Part shown: piece after piece, positions 35,365-45,366 of the stretch
How the letters are laid out: each line of letters begins with the position of its first letter
How positions within the stretch are numbered: the stretch's first letter is position 1
Assembly: GCF_900184995.1 (NCBI RefSeq)
Contig: NZ_LT860099.1
Coordinates: 2,360,332-2,424,331 of the forward strand
Direction: 5' to 3'
Length of the DNA stretch: 64,000 nucleotides
From: Konateibacter massiliensis
GTDB taxonomy: Bacteria > Bacillota > Clostridia > Lachnospirales > Lachnospiraceae
Translations under genes and position numbers: made by a program
Notes under the pieces: generated by a model
The model's input: only the letters and a program-made list of their open reading frames with translations
What the model was told of the DNA's origin: nothing
Database searches by the model: none

Positions 35365-37003
35365 CATTTATATAACAGTTACTGTGCCTCTCAAAGCTCT
35401 TGTTTTTGTCCAATACTTGTTCATTCTTAATTAATTCATTATGAATAATGGCAATATAGCTTTCTAGCAGCAAAATAACCTCTTTTTTTTCTTTATACAA
35501 AGGTAAAATTTTTTGCCACAACGAATTATAATATTCAACAAAAGCTTTCACTATAACAGGGTCATTAATAGATAGACAAATTCCAGTTTCCCCCTTTCCC
35601 TTTTCAAATATATTCAAATTCACTACCTTTCGCTCCTTAATAAAAAAAGAGCTGTTTTTAATTATATCCTCTATATCATGAAGCATAAGTGCAATATGAT
35701 AATTATCATGACTTTTAATAACATTAATTGCATATGTAAGATATTCAATTGCATCTAACGACTCTATGGGAATTACTTTTATTCCGGTACAGGTATAAAG
35801 ATATATAAGTTTATCTTGGCACAATTCTTCCAGCGTTGAAGTAAAATAGATGTCCTTGTATTGATGGTGCTGCAAATTTTTTAAAAAACAATTTGCTTGC
35901 TTTTGATAATCATGAATAGAAAGCTCCTTCTCTTGCTCTGTCAAATCAGTCTGAATTATTAGTTTTTTATATAGATTTTTCGGAAGCAAAAGTCTGCTGA
36001 AGCTGCTATTATAGCTGAACTGGTTTCCAAATTGCTCATCCATTTCCATTAAGCTTCCAAAATATTCAGCTTTTATGTCTTCAGTATAATATTTCAAAAT
36101 GTTGTTTGAGTTATCTGTTATTAATAATTTGGCGTAATTAGTTAATGTTTCAACAGCTGATTTATTTTCAAAATAAAAAGCACTGTTAATCCCTGTACAA
36201 GCATCCGTAGGAAAACATGACATTGCCCCAATACCAGGTACAATATACAGCTCTTTTCGAATCATAAAGCTTTCTTGATTTGTCATATGGTAAAGTTTAA
36301 GCTTTCCGGTTTTAATAAGCGGAAAAATAAAAGCAATAAACTTAATAACATTGTTAATGCTGTTATCTAGCTTTAATAAAATATTTATTTGCCAGCCGTT
36401 ATTAATGGCTTCCAAATAGGTATTTTTTAGATAATCTAATCTTTGGTCTGAGAAAAAATAGTGATCTAAAATATTATGATATGTTACATAAATTATATTA
36501 TTCTCTTTTTGACTATGTCGCTTTCCCCTTTCAAGCAAAGACGTATACGCAGAAAAAATACTGGGAATGCTATAAATTAATTTATCATTGTGAGATAAAT
36601 TAATGGTATCCCATAATGGCTTCCCAGTTTTACTTCCCGCCCTATCACTAATATTATCCATACTTTTTTTTTCTTGTTCTTTACATAAAGCAGAATGCTT
36701 TAAGGAAGCAAGCAGCATTTTATATATTTTTTCCTTTGCACCGCTCTCCGGAATTTTTCCGCTTGATGGTAAACTGCTAAATAATTCATCTATCAGCTTA
36801 GCCTGCAAGGGATTATTTATATTCACTGCTAAATATCCTGTTATACTGTCAATATATATAGTTGATGGAAGTCTTTTCTCGTTTATCCAAAGACTTACAA
36901 GCGAATTGTCTACATTAATAGCTCTTGCTAATTGGCTCATTTTCAAATCTAAGGTTGATAAAAAAAATTTTAGACATTTGCCAAAAGTCATCTCATTATA
37001 CAT
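35351..37003 (-). CDS. unrecognised XRE-headed large protein
   Basis: 550 residues in an AT-rich segment. Residues about 15-60 form an HTH of the XRE type (MSQLARAINVDNSLVSLWINEKRLPS). The remaining 490 residues match no family I know. A stretch near 165-210 (NIIYVTYHNILDHYFFSDQ, NNGWQINILLKLDNSIN) and a C-terminal YYNSLWQKILPLY segment faintly resemble the PLD-like sensor of TrmB/CodY-neighbour regulators. Two cysteines occur early and no membrane segment is seen. AAGGAG precedes the ATG. It is divergent from the chemoreceptor gene, so it might regulate it. Confidence 0.75.
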   Translation of the reverse strand: MYNEMTFGKCLKFFLSTLDLKMSQLARAINVDNSLVSLWINEKRLPSTIYIDSITGYLAVNINNPLQAKLIDELFSSLPSSGKIPESGAKEKIYKMLLASLKHSALCKEQEKKSMDNISDRAGSKTGKPLWDTINLSHNDKLIYSIPSIFSAYTSLLERGKRHSQKENNIIYVTYHNILDHYFFSDQRLDYLKNTYLEAINNGWQINILLKLDNSINNVIKFIAFIFPLIKTGKLKLYHMTNQESFMIRKELYIVPGIGAMSCFPTDACTGINSAFYFENKSAVETLTNYAKLLITDNSNNILKYYTEDIKAEYFGSLMEMDEQFGNQFSYNSSFSRLLLPKNLYKKLIIQTDLTEQEKELSIHDYQKQANCFLKNLQHHQYKDIYFTSTLEELCQDKLIYLYTCTGIKVIPIESLDAIEYLTYAINVIKSHDNYHIALMLHDIEDIIKNSSFFIKERKVVNLNIFEKGKGETGICLSINDPVIVKAFVEYYNSLWQKILPLYKEKKEVILLLESYIAIIHNELIKNEQVLDKNKSFERHSNCYINEKTL

Positions 37004-37318
37004 TTTTAGTCACTCCTTCACAATGTCATACATAAACCAAACATTCATAATTCAAAATTTATATTTCATTTTGTCAAGTCAATGTCAATGACATTCAAGC
37101 TTCACCCATTTCAATTGTTACATAATTCTACTATAATCTAAATTATTATAGCAAAATATGACACGAATGAAAAGAACATGGATAGAATATTCTTCTGCAT
37201 TATTATACCAAATACAAATTAAAAGTATACATAAATTTATAAATGTATGTATTATTGTTAACATAAATCAGACATATGCATCAAAATTTCAAGCACAATA
37301 TAAGAAGGAGAAACGGTT
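37004..37318. promoter_or_regulatory. divergent regulatory gap with AATGTCA sites
   Basis: This 315-nt AT-rich gap separates the XRE gene and the chemoreceptor gene. AATGTCA-A-TGACATT (37081-37095) is a perfect 15-bp palindrome with odd centre. A lone half-site AATGTCA is at 37022-37028. The palindrome contains TGTCAA (37083-37088), a -35 candidate on the minus strand paired with TATAAA (37058-37063) at a long 19-nt spacing. A second palindromic zone TACATA...TATGTA surrounds 37230-37255. Confidence 0.45.
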
Positions 37319-39343
37319 ATGACGAAAGAAAAAAAAATCAATGGCAAATTGAGGAGCATTAGGTTTAAATTAATTTTATATTTTGCAGCGTTAATTCTAT
37401 TGTCCTGTGGAGCACTCGGAGTTATAAGTAATAAAGTAGCAAGCAATATTATAATTGAAGAAGCAGAAAATTCATTGCGCATGCTGGCTGATGATGCTTC
37501 TAAGTTAGAGAGCAGCCGCTTAGAAACACAAAACAGAGCATTGGAAATGATTTCTTCTTTAAGAGAAATTCAGGGCATGGATTGGAGTGTGCAGCAACCA
37601 CTGCTTAGATATGTTCTAGAAGAATCAAATTTTACAGAGCTAGGAATTATACAGATGGATGGCACTGTTCTTTATTCAGATTCCAATAGCAGCTCCATCG
37701 TTCTGGATAAATCCGACTCTCTTAGAGGCGCATTGAACGGAGAAAGCAATGTGGTTAGTTTTGCTGTCAGTCCATCCACCGGTGAGCTTGTTTTAGTACA
37801 AGCAGTTCCAATTAAAAACAACGGCAAGGTCGTTGGTGCTCTATTGGGTCGCAGAGACGGCAGCGCATTAAGTAAAATGGCCGAAGATACAGGCTATGGA
37901 GAAAATGGCTATGGATACATCCTTGACAGCAACGGAACGATAATTGGTCATAAAAACATGGATTTGGTAAACAATCAATACAATGCAATTAATGAAGCCC
38001 AAAAGGATAAAAGTCTAACCGAAACAGCTGAGACCATTCAAAAAGCAATAACAGAAGAAAATGGTGTCGGAAGCTATCGTTATGACGGCGGCAACTATTA
38101 TGTCGGCTTCTCCTCCATTCCTGAAACAGATTGGACATTTGTGCTAGTAGCAAACAAAAGTGAAATAATGGAACCGCTGACCACATTACATATCTTTATT
38201 CTGGGTATTACCACTGTAATTTTAATACTCAGCATAATTATTATTTATGTAATCGGAGCCTCAATTTCAAAACCAATTATAAAAACAAGTGATTACGCAA
38301 AGAAGGTAGCAAATTTAGATTTGTCTGAAAATATTGATTCAAAATACTTAAAAATGAATGACGAAATAGGAGTGTTGTCAAATGCACTATTTGATATCAC
38401 AAATGGTTTTAGAGAAATTGTGGGTAATATCAGTGATTCATCAAAAGAGGTATCCCTGGCTGCCGGTGTTCTGACATCAACATCACAGCAAACGGCTGTT
38501 GCTTCTGAAGAAGTGGCTAAAACCGTGGAAGAAATTGCACAGGGTGCCACCGAACAGGCGAAGCATACGGAAAATGGCTCTATAAAAGCAGGACAACTGG
38601 GCGAGACCATCGAAAAGGTACAAGGATTTATCCAAGATGTATATTCTGCTTCTAGTCAAGTAATGGAGGTTGTATCTGCCGGACTTACAGAAGTCGATTC
38701 TCTAAGCAAAATAACGGAAGAAAGTACTGCGGCAATTAAAGAAATCTACGAAATCATTACAAAAACCAATGAAAGTTCGAATAAAATCAGCGAAGCAAGC
38801 AATGTTATTGAATCTATCGCTTCACAAACAAACCTGTTGTCCTTAAATGCAGCTATCGAAGCGTCAAGAGCCGGAGATGCCGGCAGGGGGTTTGCCGTTG
38901 TCGCAGAAGAAATCAGAAAGTTAGCCGAGCAATCTTCTGCCTCTACAAAGTTGATTTATAATATTGTAAACGAACTACAGGGAAATACAGCAAGTGCAGT
39001 TACAACAATGCAACGAGCTTCTTCTATATCAGAAGAACAGTCTTGCAGCGTTAACAACAGCAAAAATAAATACATGATTATATCAGATTCAATGAAAAAT
39101 TCGATTAACGTTGTAAATACACTAAATACTGCCGGCGATAACATGCACAAAATGCGTCAGAGCATAATTGACGTTTTGGAAAATTTATCTGCAATTGCAG
39201 AGGAAAATGCAGCGTCAGCGGAACAAGCTTCCGCTTCAACGGAGGAGCAAACAGCATCTGTAGAAGAAATTGCAGCCGCCAGCGATAATTTATCGGAACT
39301 TGCAATAAAATTAAATTCCCTTGTGCAAAAATTTAAGTTATAA
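37319..39343 (+). CDS. methyl-accepting chemotaxis protein, dCache type
   Basis: 674 residues. Membrane segment 1 spans about 17-37, then a large extracytoplasmic region (about 40-280) with the LxDSDG-like [11 protein letters not shown] and [19 protein letters not shown] elements of a dCache sensor. Membrane segment 2 is near 283-305, followed by a HAMP region and a long helical signalling domain. [21 protein letters not shown] and [18 protein letters not shown] form the hairpin tip, which would contact CheA/CheW. No CheA, CheW or flagellar gene is adjacent, so it is an orphan receptor. AGAAGGAG precedes the ATG. Confidence 0.95.
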   Translation: MTKEKKINGKLRSIRFKLILYFAALILLSCGALGVISNKVASNIIIEEAENSLRMLADDASKLESSRLETQNRALEMISSLREIQGMDWSVQQPLLRYVLEESNFTELGIIQMDGTVLYSDSNSSSIVLDKSDSLRGALNGESNVVSFAVSPSTGELVLVQAVPIKNNGKVVGALLGRRDGSALSKMAEDTGYGENGYGYILDSNGTIIGHKNMDLVNNQYNAINEAQKDKSLTETAETIQKAITEENGVGSYRYDGGNYYVGFSSIPETDWTFVLVANKSEIMEPLTTLHIFILGITTVILILSIIIIYVIGASISKPIIKTSDYAKKVANLDLSENIDSKYLKMNDEIGVLSNALFDITNGFREIVGNISDSSKEVSLAAGVLTSTSQQTAVASEEVAKTVEEIAQGATEQAKHTENGSIKAGQLGETIEKVQGFIQDVYSASSQVMEVVSAGLTEVDSLSKITEESTAAIKEIYEIITKTNESSNKISEASNVIESIASQTNLLSLNAAIEASRAGDAGRGFAVVAEEIRKLAEQSSASTKLIYNIVNELQGNTASAVTTMQRASSISEEQSCSVNNSKNKYMIISDSMKNSINVVNTLNTAGDNMHKMRQSIIDVLENLSAIAEENAASAEQASASTEEQTASVEEIAAASDNLSELAIKLNSLVQKFKL

Positions 39344-39360
39344 AAACGTAACCTTTGCAC

Positions 39361-39403
39361 AAAAAAACGAGCGTTGCAGAACAGATGCAGCGCTCGTTTT
39401 TTT
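39361..39403. terminator. bidirectional terminator between MCP and response regulator genes
   Basis: Arms ACGAGCG(T)TGCAG and CTGCAG-type complement with a 7-nt loop and A/T tracts on either side. It overlaps the response-regulator stop codon. Confidence 0.9.
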
Positions 39404-40091
39404 ACACCTTAAATCGGTAACCCACTCCCCATATCGTTTCAATATATTGCGGCTTCGCTGTATTAAATTCTATCTTCTCACGAATTTTTTTGATATGCAC
39501 CGTTACCGTTGCAATGTCTCCGATTGACTCCATATCCCAGATCTTGTCAAACAGCTCTTCCTTTGTATACACATGATTCGGGTTCTGCGCAAGGAAGGTA
39601 AGAAGGTCAAATTCCTTTGTCGTAAATGTTTTCTCCTCTTCATTGACATAAACTCTTCTTGCCGTCTTATCAATTCTGATTCCTCTTATCTCAATGATTT
39701 CATTCTCCTGTGCATTGCATCCGATTAATCTCTCATATCTGGACATATGCGCCTTTACTCTTGCTACCAGCTCACTTGGGCTAAACGGCTTTGTCATATA
39801 ATCATCCGCTCCAAGTCCGAGTCCTCTTATCTTGTCAATGTCATCCTTTTTTGCAGAAACCATAATAATCGGTGTGTTTTTTACCTCTCTCACCTTTTTG
39901 CAGATTTCAAAGCCATCCACAATCGGAAGCATTAAATCCAGAATGATAAGGTCAAAATCCTCACCCAAGGCTCTCTTCAGACCAATATCCCCCGAGTTTT
40001 CAACCTCAACGCGAAAACCGCTGAGCTCTAAATAGTCCTTCTCTAAATCCGCTATGCTTACTTCATCCTCTACTATAAGAATTTTACTCAT
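39402..40091 (-). CDS. OmpR/PhoB-family response regulator
   Basis: 229 residues. The receiver domain has LIVEDEVSIADLEKDY, phospho-Asp in DLIILDLMLPIVDG (about Asp 52), the Thr/Ser switch in IIMVSAK and Lys in YMTKPF. A winged-helix DNA-binding domain follows from about 130 (TTKEFDLLTFLAQNPNHVYTKEELFD). AGGAGG lies in the end of the kinase gene. The histidine kinase gene lies upstream, with the kinase ATGAGTAA overlapping the regulator start by 8 nt, so kinase-first order is used, the reverse of the commonest arrangement. Confidence 0.95.
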   Translation of the reverse strand: MSKILIVEDEVSIADLEKDYLELSGFRVEVENSGDIGLKRALGEDFDLIILDLMLPIVDGFEICKKVREVKNTPIIMVSAKKDDIDKIRGLGLGADDYMTKPFSPSELVARVKAHMSRYERLIGCNAQENEIIEIRGIRIDKTARRVYVNEEEKTFTTKEFDLLTFLAQNPNHVYTKEELFDKIWDMESIGDIATVTVHIKKIREKIEFNTAKPQYIETIWGVGYRFKV

Positions 40092-41535
40092 AAATCTGAA
40101 CCTCCTGATATTTTCTTAGCTTAAAGTACATTGCTGTTCCTGTCAACTCTTTGCTTGTTACCCAAATCTCACCACCGTGGTCTTCAATGATTTTTTTCAC
40201 AATTGACAATCCAATTCCGCTTCCTCCTTTAGCAGAGTTTCTTGAAGCATCCGTGCGGTAAAAACGATCAAAGATAAATGGTAAATCACTTTCCCCTATT
40301 CCCTTTCCATTGTCCTCAATCTCGACCTCTATAAATTCACCGTCATCTCTGATTCTGATATTGATAAATCCCTTTGGCTTATCCAGATATTTGATGGAAT
40401 TGCCGACTATATTGTTAATAACCCTCCGCATCTGTTCTGCATCCGCAATAATCAGTGTATCTGCAGGAGTGTAGTTTGCAAAATTAAGCTCAATATTTTT
40501 TGACTCCAGATCAAGTACGATCTCTTCAATACAATCATTAAAATAATGCTCTACATTTATCTTTGTAAACGTATACGGAATGCGGTTTGTATCAATCTTG
40601 GAATAAAATGTCAGCTCATTAATCAAGCGGTCCATCTCATTTGCCTTATTATAAATCGTTTTGATATATCTGTCCATCTTTTCAGGTGTATCAGCCACAC
40701 CGTCGATAATTCCCTCCACATATCCCTTTACCGCTGTGATAGGTGTCTTCAAATCATGGGAAATATTGCTGATTAACTCCCTGCTTTCGCTGTCATACTT
40801 TACCTTTTCCTCCGCCTGTTCCTTTAACCTGCTTCGCAATTCATTGTAATCGTTTGCAAAATTTTCAATCTCTTTTACCGATTTCACCTTAATTTCAAAG
40901 TCCAGATTCCCTTCCTTGATATACTCTGAGGCATCCTTAATCTGTATAATCGGACGAATAATACTTCTATACAAATTAGCTGCTATACATACGATGGAAA
41001 TCATCAAAACAGCAAGCAAAATATTAGTGAGAAGTACAAACATCTTTCTCAGGTTGATAATGTTCTCATTCAAACTTGTAATAATATAAATTGTTCCTTC
41101 TTCTCCGCTTGGATACTGAAAAGAAAGTCCACGCATAAAGGTGAGCATTCTTGTATTCAAAAATTTGGCTTTCTCCAAGCCATCATCTATCGTGTAATAC
41201 TTGTCCATATTTTGGCTCTCGTAATCCTCGATAAGAAGAAAGGAGGATTTCTCCGACAGCTTCTTGTTTATCTCTTCCAGATACCCTTTATCTGCAAGTT
41301 TCTCCGGTGTAAGCTCCACTACCTGTGCAAGCTCGTCATAGATTTCATCCGTCATTGAGCTGAAATAGCGAACCGGATTAAAAATAATTTCAAGTCCCCT
41401 GCTCTCACTCTGGTAAGTTCGCTCGATATTCTGAATTTTCGCATATCCTACCACAATCATAATAGCCAACGTTATTACGACCGGTGCCACGAGCAATATT
41501 AAAAACGAGACGCATAACCGTGTTTTCAGTTTCAT
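40084..41535 (-). CDS. sensor histidine kinase
   Basis: 483 residues from the ATG at 41535 (a longer frame to 41556 is possible). Membrane segments lie at about 9-33 and 168-190 with an extracytoplasmic sensor between. A HAMP domain follows, then the H-box SHDLKTPITAVKGYVEG (about His 270), N-box NIVGNSIKYL, and G-boxes DNGKGIGESDLP and GGSGIGLSIVKKIIEDHGG. It is translationally coupled to the response regulator. The signal is unknown. Confidence 0.93.
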   Translation of the reverse strand: MKLKTRLCVSFLILLVAPVVITLAIMIVVGYAKIQNIERTYQSESRGLEIIFNPVRYFSSMTDEIYDELAQVVELTPEKLADKGYLEEINKKLSEKSSFLLIEDYESQNMDKYYTIDDGLEKAKFLNTRMLTFMRGLSFQYPSGEEGTIYIITSLNENIINLRKMFVLLTNILLAVLMISIVCIAANLYRSIIRPIIQIKDASEYIKEGNLDFEIKVKSVKEIENFANDYNELRSRLKEQAEEKVKYDSESRELISNISHDLKTPITAVKGYVEGIIDGVADTPEKMDRYIKTIYNKANEMDRLINELTFYSKIDTNRIPYTFTKINVEHYFNDCIEEIVLDLESKNIELNFANYTPADTLIIADAEQMRRVINNIVGNSIKYLDKPKGFINIRIRDDGEFIEVEIEDNGKGIGESDLPFIFDRFYRTDASRNSAKGGSGIGLSIVKKIIEDHGGEIWVTSKELTGTAMYFKLRKYQEVQIYE

Positions 41536-41643
41536 AATTATGAAATTCCCTCTCATTGATTTTCAGAAATTTTAGAAAACTTTAAATTTTAATATACATT
41601 ATAGCATATTTATTTAGCGTTCTAAAGTGATATTATATAAATT

Positions 41644-42525
41644 TTACCAAATGTTTTCATTTATTTCATATTTGTTTTTAAATTCCTTCGGTGAAATTCC
41701 GTATTCTTTCTTAAATGCTCTATAAAAACTAGAATAATCACGAAAACCGTATCGTTCATACACGCTGCTTATTGTCTCATTTCCTAATATTGCTTCCCTG
41801 CATACCTGCAACCTCTTTTTGGTAATATATTGATGAATGGAAATTCCGATATTACTTTTAAAGGCATGAGAAATATAATACTTGCTCACATAAAATTTCT
41901 CCGCCAGCGCATCCAGAGACAAATTTTCTTCCGGATTCTCATTGATATAGTCACACAGCTTTAAATAGAGCGCTTTTTCCGCCCGAAACGTCTTGTCGCT
42001 GTTTTGGTCATATATCATACGATTTAGGAAAATAAGCAGGCTGCCCAACCGCAGTGTAATTTCCGCATCTCTCGCAAAGCGGTCGCTTTTTATCTCCTCG
42101 ATAAGGCCAAATATCATGGACTGAATCGCATTGAAATCAATCGGATCAGTATGAAACACATATTTTTTGCTCACAAGCACATGCTGCATCAAATATCCAT
42201 AGTCCTTTGATACCTGCATCAGTTCATTCAAATAGTCCCGGCTGACCCAGAGGACAAAGCGTCGATAAGGCTTCTGGGCGTCAATAAACCTTGGATAGTG
42301 GCTTGTGTTCGGAGGAATCAGCACAAAATCCGCAGGCTGGATACGGTGCGCCTCGTCTCCGATGCACATATCCATGTCTCCCTCTAAGAAAAAATAAAAT
42401 TCATAGTAATTATGGGCATGCGGCTTGACCGGAGACATCACCTTATCATTGTAATAATAAATTTCAAAATCCTTAGACAGCATATACTGCCTCGTACTAA
42501 ACTTGGTTTGCAGCTTTTTTTTGAT
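41644..42525 (-). CDS. AraC-family regulator with N-terminal cupin, unclear start codon
   Basis: About 293 residues if begun at 42525. An N-terminal cupin domain (VMSPVKPHAHNYYEFYFFLEG) precedes an AraC DNA-binding domain with LSLDALAEKFYVSKYYISHAF and ISSVYERYGFRDYSSFYRAF. It lies divergent from uxuA and probably controls it. GGAGG at 42531-42536 would serve position 42525, but the codon there is ATC. The next in-frame ATG (42483) has GAGG at 6 nt and gives 279 residues. The frame that continues to 42768 runs into uxuA and is rejected. Confidence 0.85.
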   Translation of the reverse strand: MKKKLQTKFSTRQYMLSKDFEIYYYNDKVMSPVKPHAHNYYEFYFFLEGDMDMCIGDEAHRIQPADFVLIPPNTSHYPRFIDAQKPYRRFVLWVSRDYLNELMQVSKDYGYLMQHVLVSKKYVFHTDPIDFNAIQSMIFGLIEEIKSDRFARDAEITLRLGSLLIFLNRMIYDQNSDKTFRAEKALYLKLCDYINENPEENLSLDALAEKFYVSKYYISHAFKSNIGISIHQYITKKRLQVCREAILGNETISSVYERYGFRDYSSFYRAFKKEYGISPKEFKNKYEINENIW

Positions 42526-42597
42526 AGAAATCCCTCCTTTTTTTACTAGTATATCAAAAGACAACAACTTTTGCAATGTACACAACAACTCTATCAA

Positions 42598-42625
42598 TTG
42601 GATATTTTTTTTAAACAAGTATAAT
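42598..42625 (+). promoter_or_regulatory. uxuA promoter candidate
   Basis: TTGGAT (42598-42603), 16 nt, TATAAT (42620-42625) on the plus strand, about 50 nt upstream of the uxuA start codon and close to the regulator's start. Confidence 0.5.
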
Positions 42626-42676
42626 GAGGATAACAAATAATTTTTTAGAAATTTAAGAAAGAATGGGGTATTTACT

Positions 42677-43741
42677 ATGGAAATGACAATTAGATGGTAT
42701 GGAAGCAAACACGACAGTGTGACCTTGGAACAGATCAGACAGATTCCGGGTGTAACCGGAGTTATCACAACGCTTTATGATTCAAAACCAGGCGAGGTTT
42801 GGAGCAGAGAAGACATCCGCGCAATGAAGGAAGAGGTAGAAAAAGCCGGACTTCATGTAGCAGGTATCGAGAGTGTAAACATACATGAGGCAATCAAGGT
42901 TGGTTCCCCTGACCGCGAGCAGTATATTGAAAATTACATCACAACACTTGAAAATCTCGGAAAAGAAGATCTTCATCTCGTATGCTACAACTTCATGCCT
43001 GTATTTGACTGGACTCGTACCGAGCTTGCAAGAAAACGTCCTGACGGCTCTACCGTGCTTGCTTACAATCAGGATGCTATCGATAAAATCGATCCTGAAA
43101 AAATGTTTGAATCAATCGACTCCGATTCAAACGGCTTTGTCCTTCCGGGCTGGGAACCAGAGCGTATGGGAAGAATCAAGGAACTTTTTGCAATGTATGA
43201 AAATATTGACGGCGATAAGCTTTTTGATAACTTGAAATATTTCTTAGAGCGCATTATGCCAACCTGCGACAAATACGATATCAACATGGCAATCCACCCG
43301 GATGATCCGGCTTGGAGCGTATTCGGACTTCCGCGTATCATCATCAATCAGGAAAATATTCACCGCATGATGAAGATGGTAGACAACCCACACAACGGTG
43401 TTACCTTCTGCTCCGGTTCCTATGGTACAAACCTGCAAAACGATTTGCCTGAGATGATTCGCTCCCTAAAGGGCAGAATTCACTTTGCACATGTACGTAA
43501 CTTAAAATTTAACTCTCCTACTGATTTTGAGGAGTCCGCACATCTCTCCTCTGATGGAACCTTTGATATGTATGAGATTATGAAAGCACTCTATGACATT
43601 GACTTTGACGGTCCAATCCGTCCTGACCACGGAAGAATGATTTGGGGCGAGGTGGCAATGCCAGGCTACGGCTTATACGATCGTGCACTCGGCGCAACCT
43701 ACTTAAACGGTTTATGGGAAGCAATCTCAAAGAGCAATTAA
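42677..43741 (+). CDS. uxuA: mannonate dehydratase
   Basis: 354 residues, sugar acid catabolism: D-mannonate to 2-keto-3-deoxygluconate. The start MEMTIRWYGSKHDSVTLEQIRQIPGV, LPGWEPERMGRI, and HPDDPAWSVFGLPRII with VTFCSGSYGTN contain the metal-binding His/Cys residues of UxuA, and the C-terminal ...IRPDHGRMIWGEVAMPGYGLYDRALGATYL block is complete. It is followed by uxuB 15 nt downstream. The operon belongs to the glucuronate/mannonate branch; no isomerase (uxaC) or kinase is in the window. Confidence 0.96.
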   Translation: MEMTIRWYGSKHDSVTLEQIRQIPGVTGVITTLYDSKPGEVWSREDIRAMKEEVEKAGLHVAGIESVNIHEAIKVGSPDREQYIENYITTLENLGKEDLHLVCYNFMPVFDWTRTELARKRPDGSTVLAYNQDAIDKIDPEKMFESIDSDSNGFVLPGWEPERMGRIKELFAMYENIDGDKLFDNLKYFLERIMPTCDKYDINMAIHPDDPAWSVFGLPRIIINQENIHRMMKMVDNPHNGVTFCSGSYGTNLQNDLPEMIRSLKGRIHFAHVRNLKFNSPTDFEESAHLSSDGTFDMYEIMKALYDIDFDGPIRPDHGRMIWGEVAMPGYGLYDRALGATYLNGLWEAISKSN

Positions 43742-43755
43742 GGGAGGATTTAATA

Positions 43756-45366
43756 ATGAAATTAACGCAGACAGAATTACAAAATACAGAGCAGTGGAGC
43801 AGCTTAGGCTATGCTCTTCCCCAATTTGACAGGGAAACTGTGACCAAAAATACAAAAGAGGCACCGTTTTGGATTCACTTTGGTGCAGGCAATATTTTCC
43901 GTGCCTTTCAGGCAAATGCGGTACAAAACCTTTTAAACAGCAAGGTTTTAGACAAAGGACTTATCGTTGCTGAGGGCTATGACTATGAAATTATTGAGAA
44001 GATAAACCATCCGTATGATGATTTAAGTCTCTTAGTTACCTTGAAGGCAGACGGAAGCGTGGAAAAAACTGTAGTAGGAAGTGTTGTGGAATCCCTTACT
44101 CTGGATTCCTCCAACGAGACAGCTTATAACAGATTAAAGGAAATTTTCCAAAATCCATCCTTGCAGATGGCTTCCTTTACAATAACCGAAAAGGGTTATA
44201 GTCTTGTGGATGGCACAGGAAAAGAGCTTCCTTCTGTAGCCTTAGATATGAAGCAGGGACCAAAGAAGCCTGAGAGCTACATCGGTAAAGTGGCTTCTTT
44301 GCTGTACAGCAGATACCAAGAGAGTAAAAAACCGATTGCAATGGTCAGTATGGACAACTGCTCCCACAACGGTGACAAGCTTTATGCGGCAATCAGCGCA
44401 TTTGCAAAGACATGGGAGGAAAATGGACTGATTGAAGCCGGCTTTAGTGATTATGTAAACAATCCTGACTTTGTCTCCTTCCCTTGTACGATGATTGATA
44501 AAATCACACCAAGACCGGATGCCTTTGTCGCTGACATTCTAAAAAAAGACGGTTTAGAGAATTTAGAACCGGTTGTAACCTCCAAAAATACCTACGTGGC
44601 ACCTTTTGTCAATGCAGAGGAATGTGAATACTTAGTTATTGAAGACTTATTTCCAAACGGCAGACCGGCTCTTGAGAAAGGTGGATTTATCTTTACTACA
44701 AGAGATATCGTCGATAAAGTAGAGAGAATGAAGGTATGCACCTGCTTAAATCCGCTTCACACAACACTGGCGGTATTTGGCTGCCTTCTCGATTACGATT
44801 TGATATCCAAGGAAATGAAACATCCTGTTTTGAAAAAATTGGTTGAGCTTATTGGCTACAAAGAAGGTCTTCCTGTTGTGGTAAACCCTGGAATTTTAGA
44901 TCCGAAGGAATTTATTGACACAGTTGTAAATGTAAGAATTCCAAATCCGTTTATGCCTGATACCCCGCAGCGTATTGCAACGGACACCTCACAAAAGCTT
45001 GCAATCCGCTTTGGCGAGACAATCAAGGCATACGATGCTTCATCCGACTTAAACGTTTCCGATTTAACATACATTCCGCTTGTATTTGCAGGCTGGCTCC
45101 GTTACCTGATGGGAATCGATGATAAGGGCAATGCTTTCACCTTAAGCCCTGATCCGCTTTTAGAGCGTGTGTGCCCATATGTTGCAAATATCAAGCTTGG
45201 CTACAGCGTGGATGCTTTAGAAACTCTAGCACCGTTGCTTCATGATGAAACAATCTTTGGCGTAGACTTGTATCAGGTTGGACTTGCAGAGCTTGTGTGT
45301 AAGTATTTTAACGAGATGATTGCGGGTGTTGGGGCTGTGGAAGCTACACTTTCGAAGTATGTATAA
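43756..45366 (+). CDS. uxuB: D-mannonate oxidoreductase (fructuronate reductase)
   Basis: 536 residues, mannitol dehydrogenase family. FWIHFGAGNIFRAFQANAVQNLL is the N-terminal dinucleotide-binding region, and the C-terminal half includes CTCLNPLHTTLAVFGCLL and FAGWLRYLMG. The start at 43756 has a GGGAGG site directly after the uxuA stop; a longer frame overlapping uxuA is rejected. UxuB reduces D-fructuronate to D-mannonate with NADH, feeding UxuA. The stop codon is followed almost directly by the left end of an IS200-type element. Confidence 0.95.
   Translation: MKLTQTELQNTEQWSSLGYALPQFDRETVTKNTKEAPFWIHFGAGNIFRAFQANAVQNLLNSKVLDKGLIVAEGYDYEIIEKINHPYDDLSLLVTLKADGSVEKTVVGSVVESLTLDSSNETAYNRLKEIFQNPSLQMASFTITEKGYSLVDGTGKELPSVALDMKQGPKKPESYIGKVASLLYSRYQESKKPIAMVSMDNCSHNGDKLYAAISAFAKTWEENGLIEAGFSDYVNNPDFVSFPCTMIDKITPRPDAFVADILKKDGLENLEPVVTSKNTYVAPFVNAEECEYLVIEDLFPNGRPALEKGGFIFTTRDIVDKVERMKVCTCLNPLHTTLAVFGCLLDYDLISKEMKHPVLKKLVELIGYKEGLPVVVNPGILDPKEFIDTVVNVRIPNPFMPDTPQRIATDTSQKLAIRFGETIKAYDASSDLNVSDLTYIPLVFAGWLRYLMGIDDKGNAFTLSPDPLLERVCPYVANIKLGYSVDALETLAPLLHDETIFGVDLYQVGLAELVCKYFNEMIAGVGAVEATLSKYV

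Noticed and set aside
37319-39343. Motility/chemotaxis gene cluster
   Set aside because: Only one receptor gene is present; no che, flg or fli genes occur nearby.
42526-42768. Long N-terminal extension of the uxu AraC regulator
   Set aside because: It would overlap the uxuA start and has a hydrophobic, low-information N terminus with no matching family signature.
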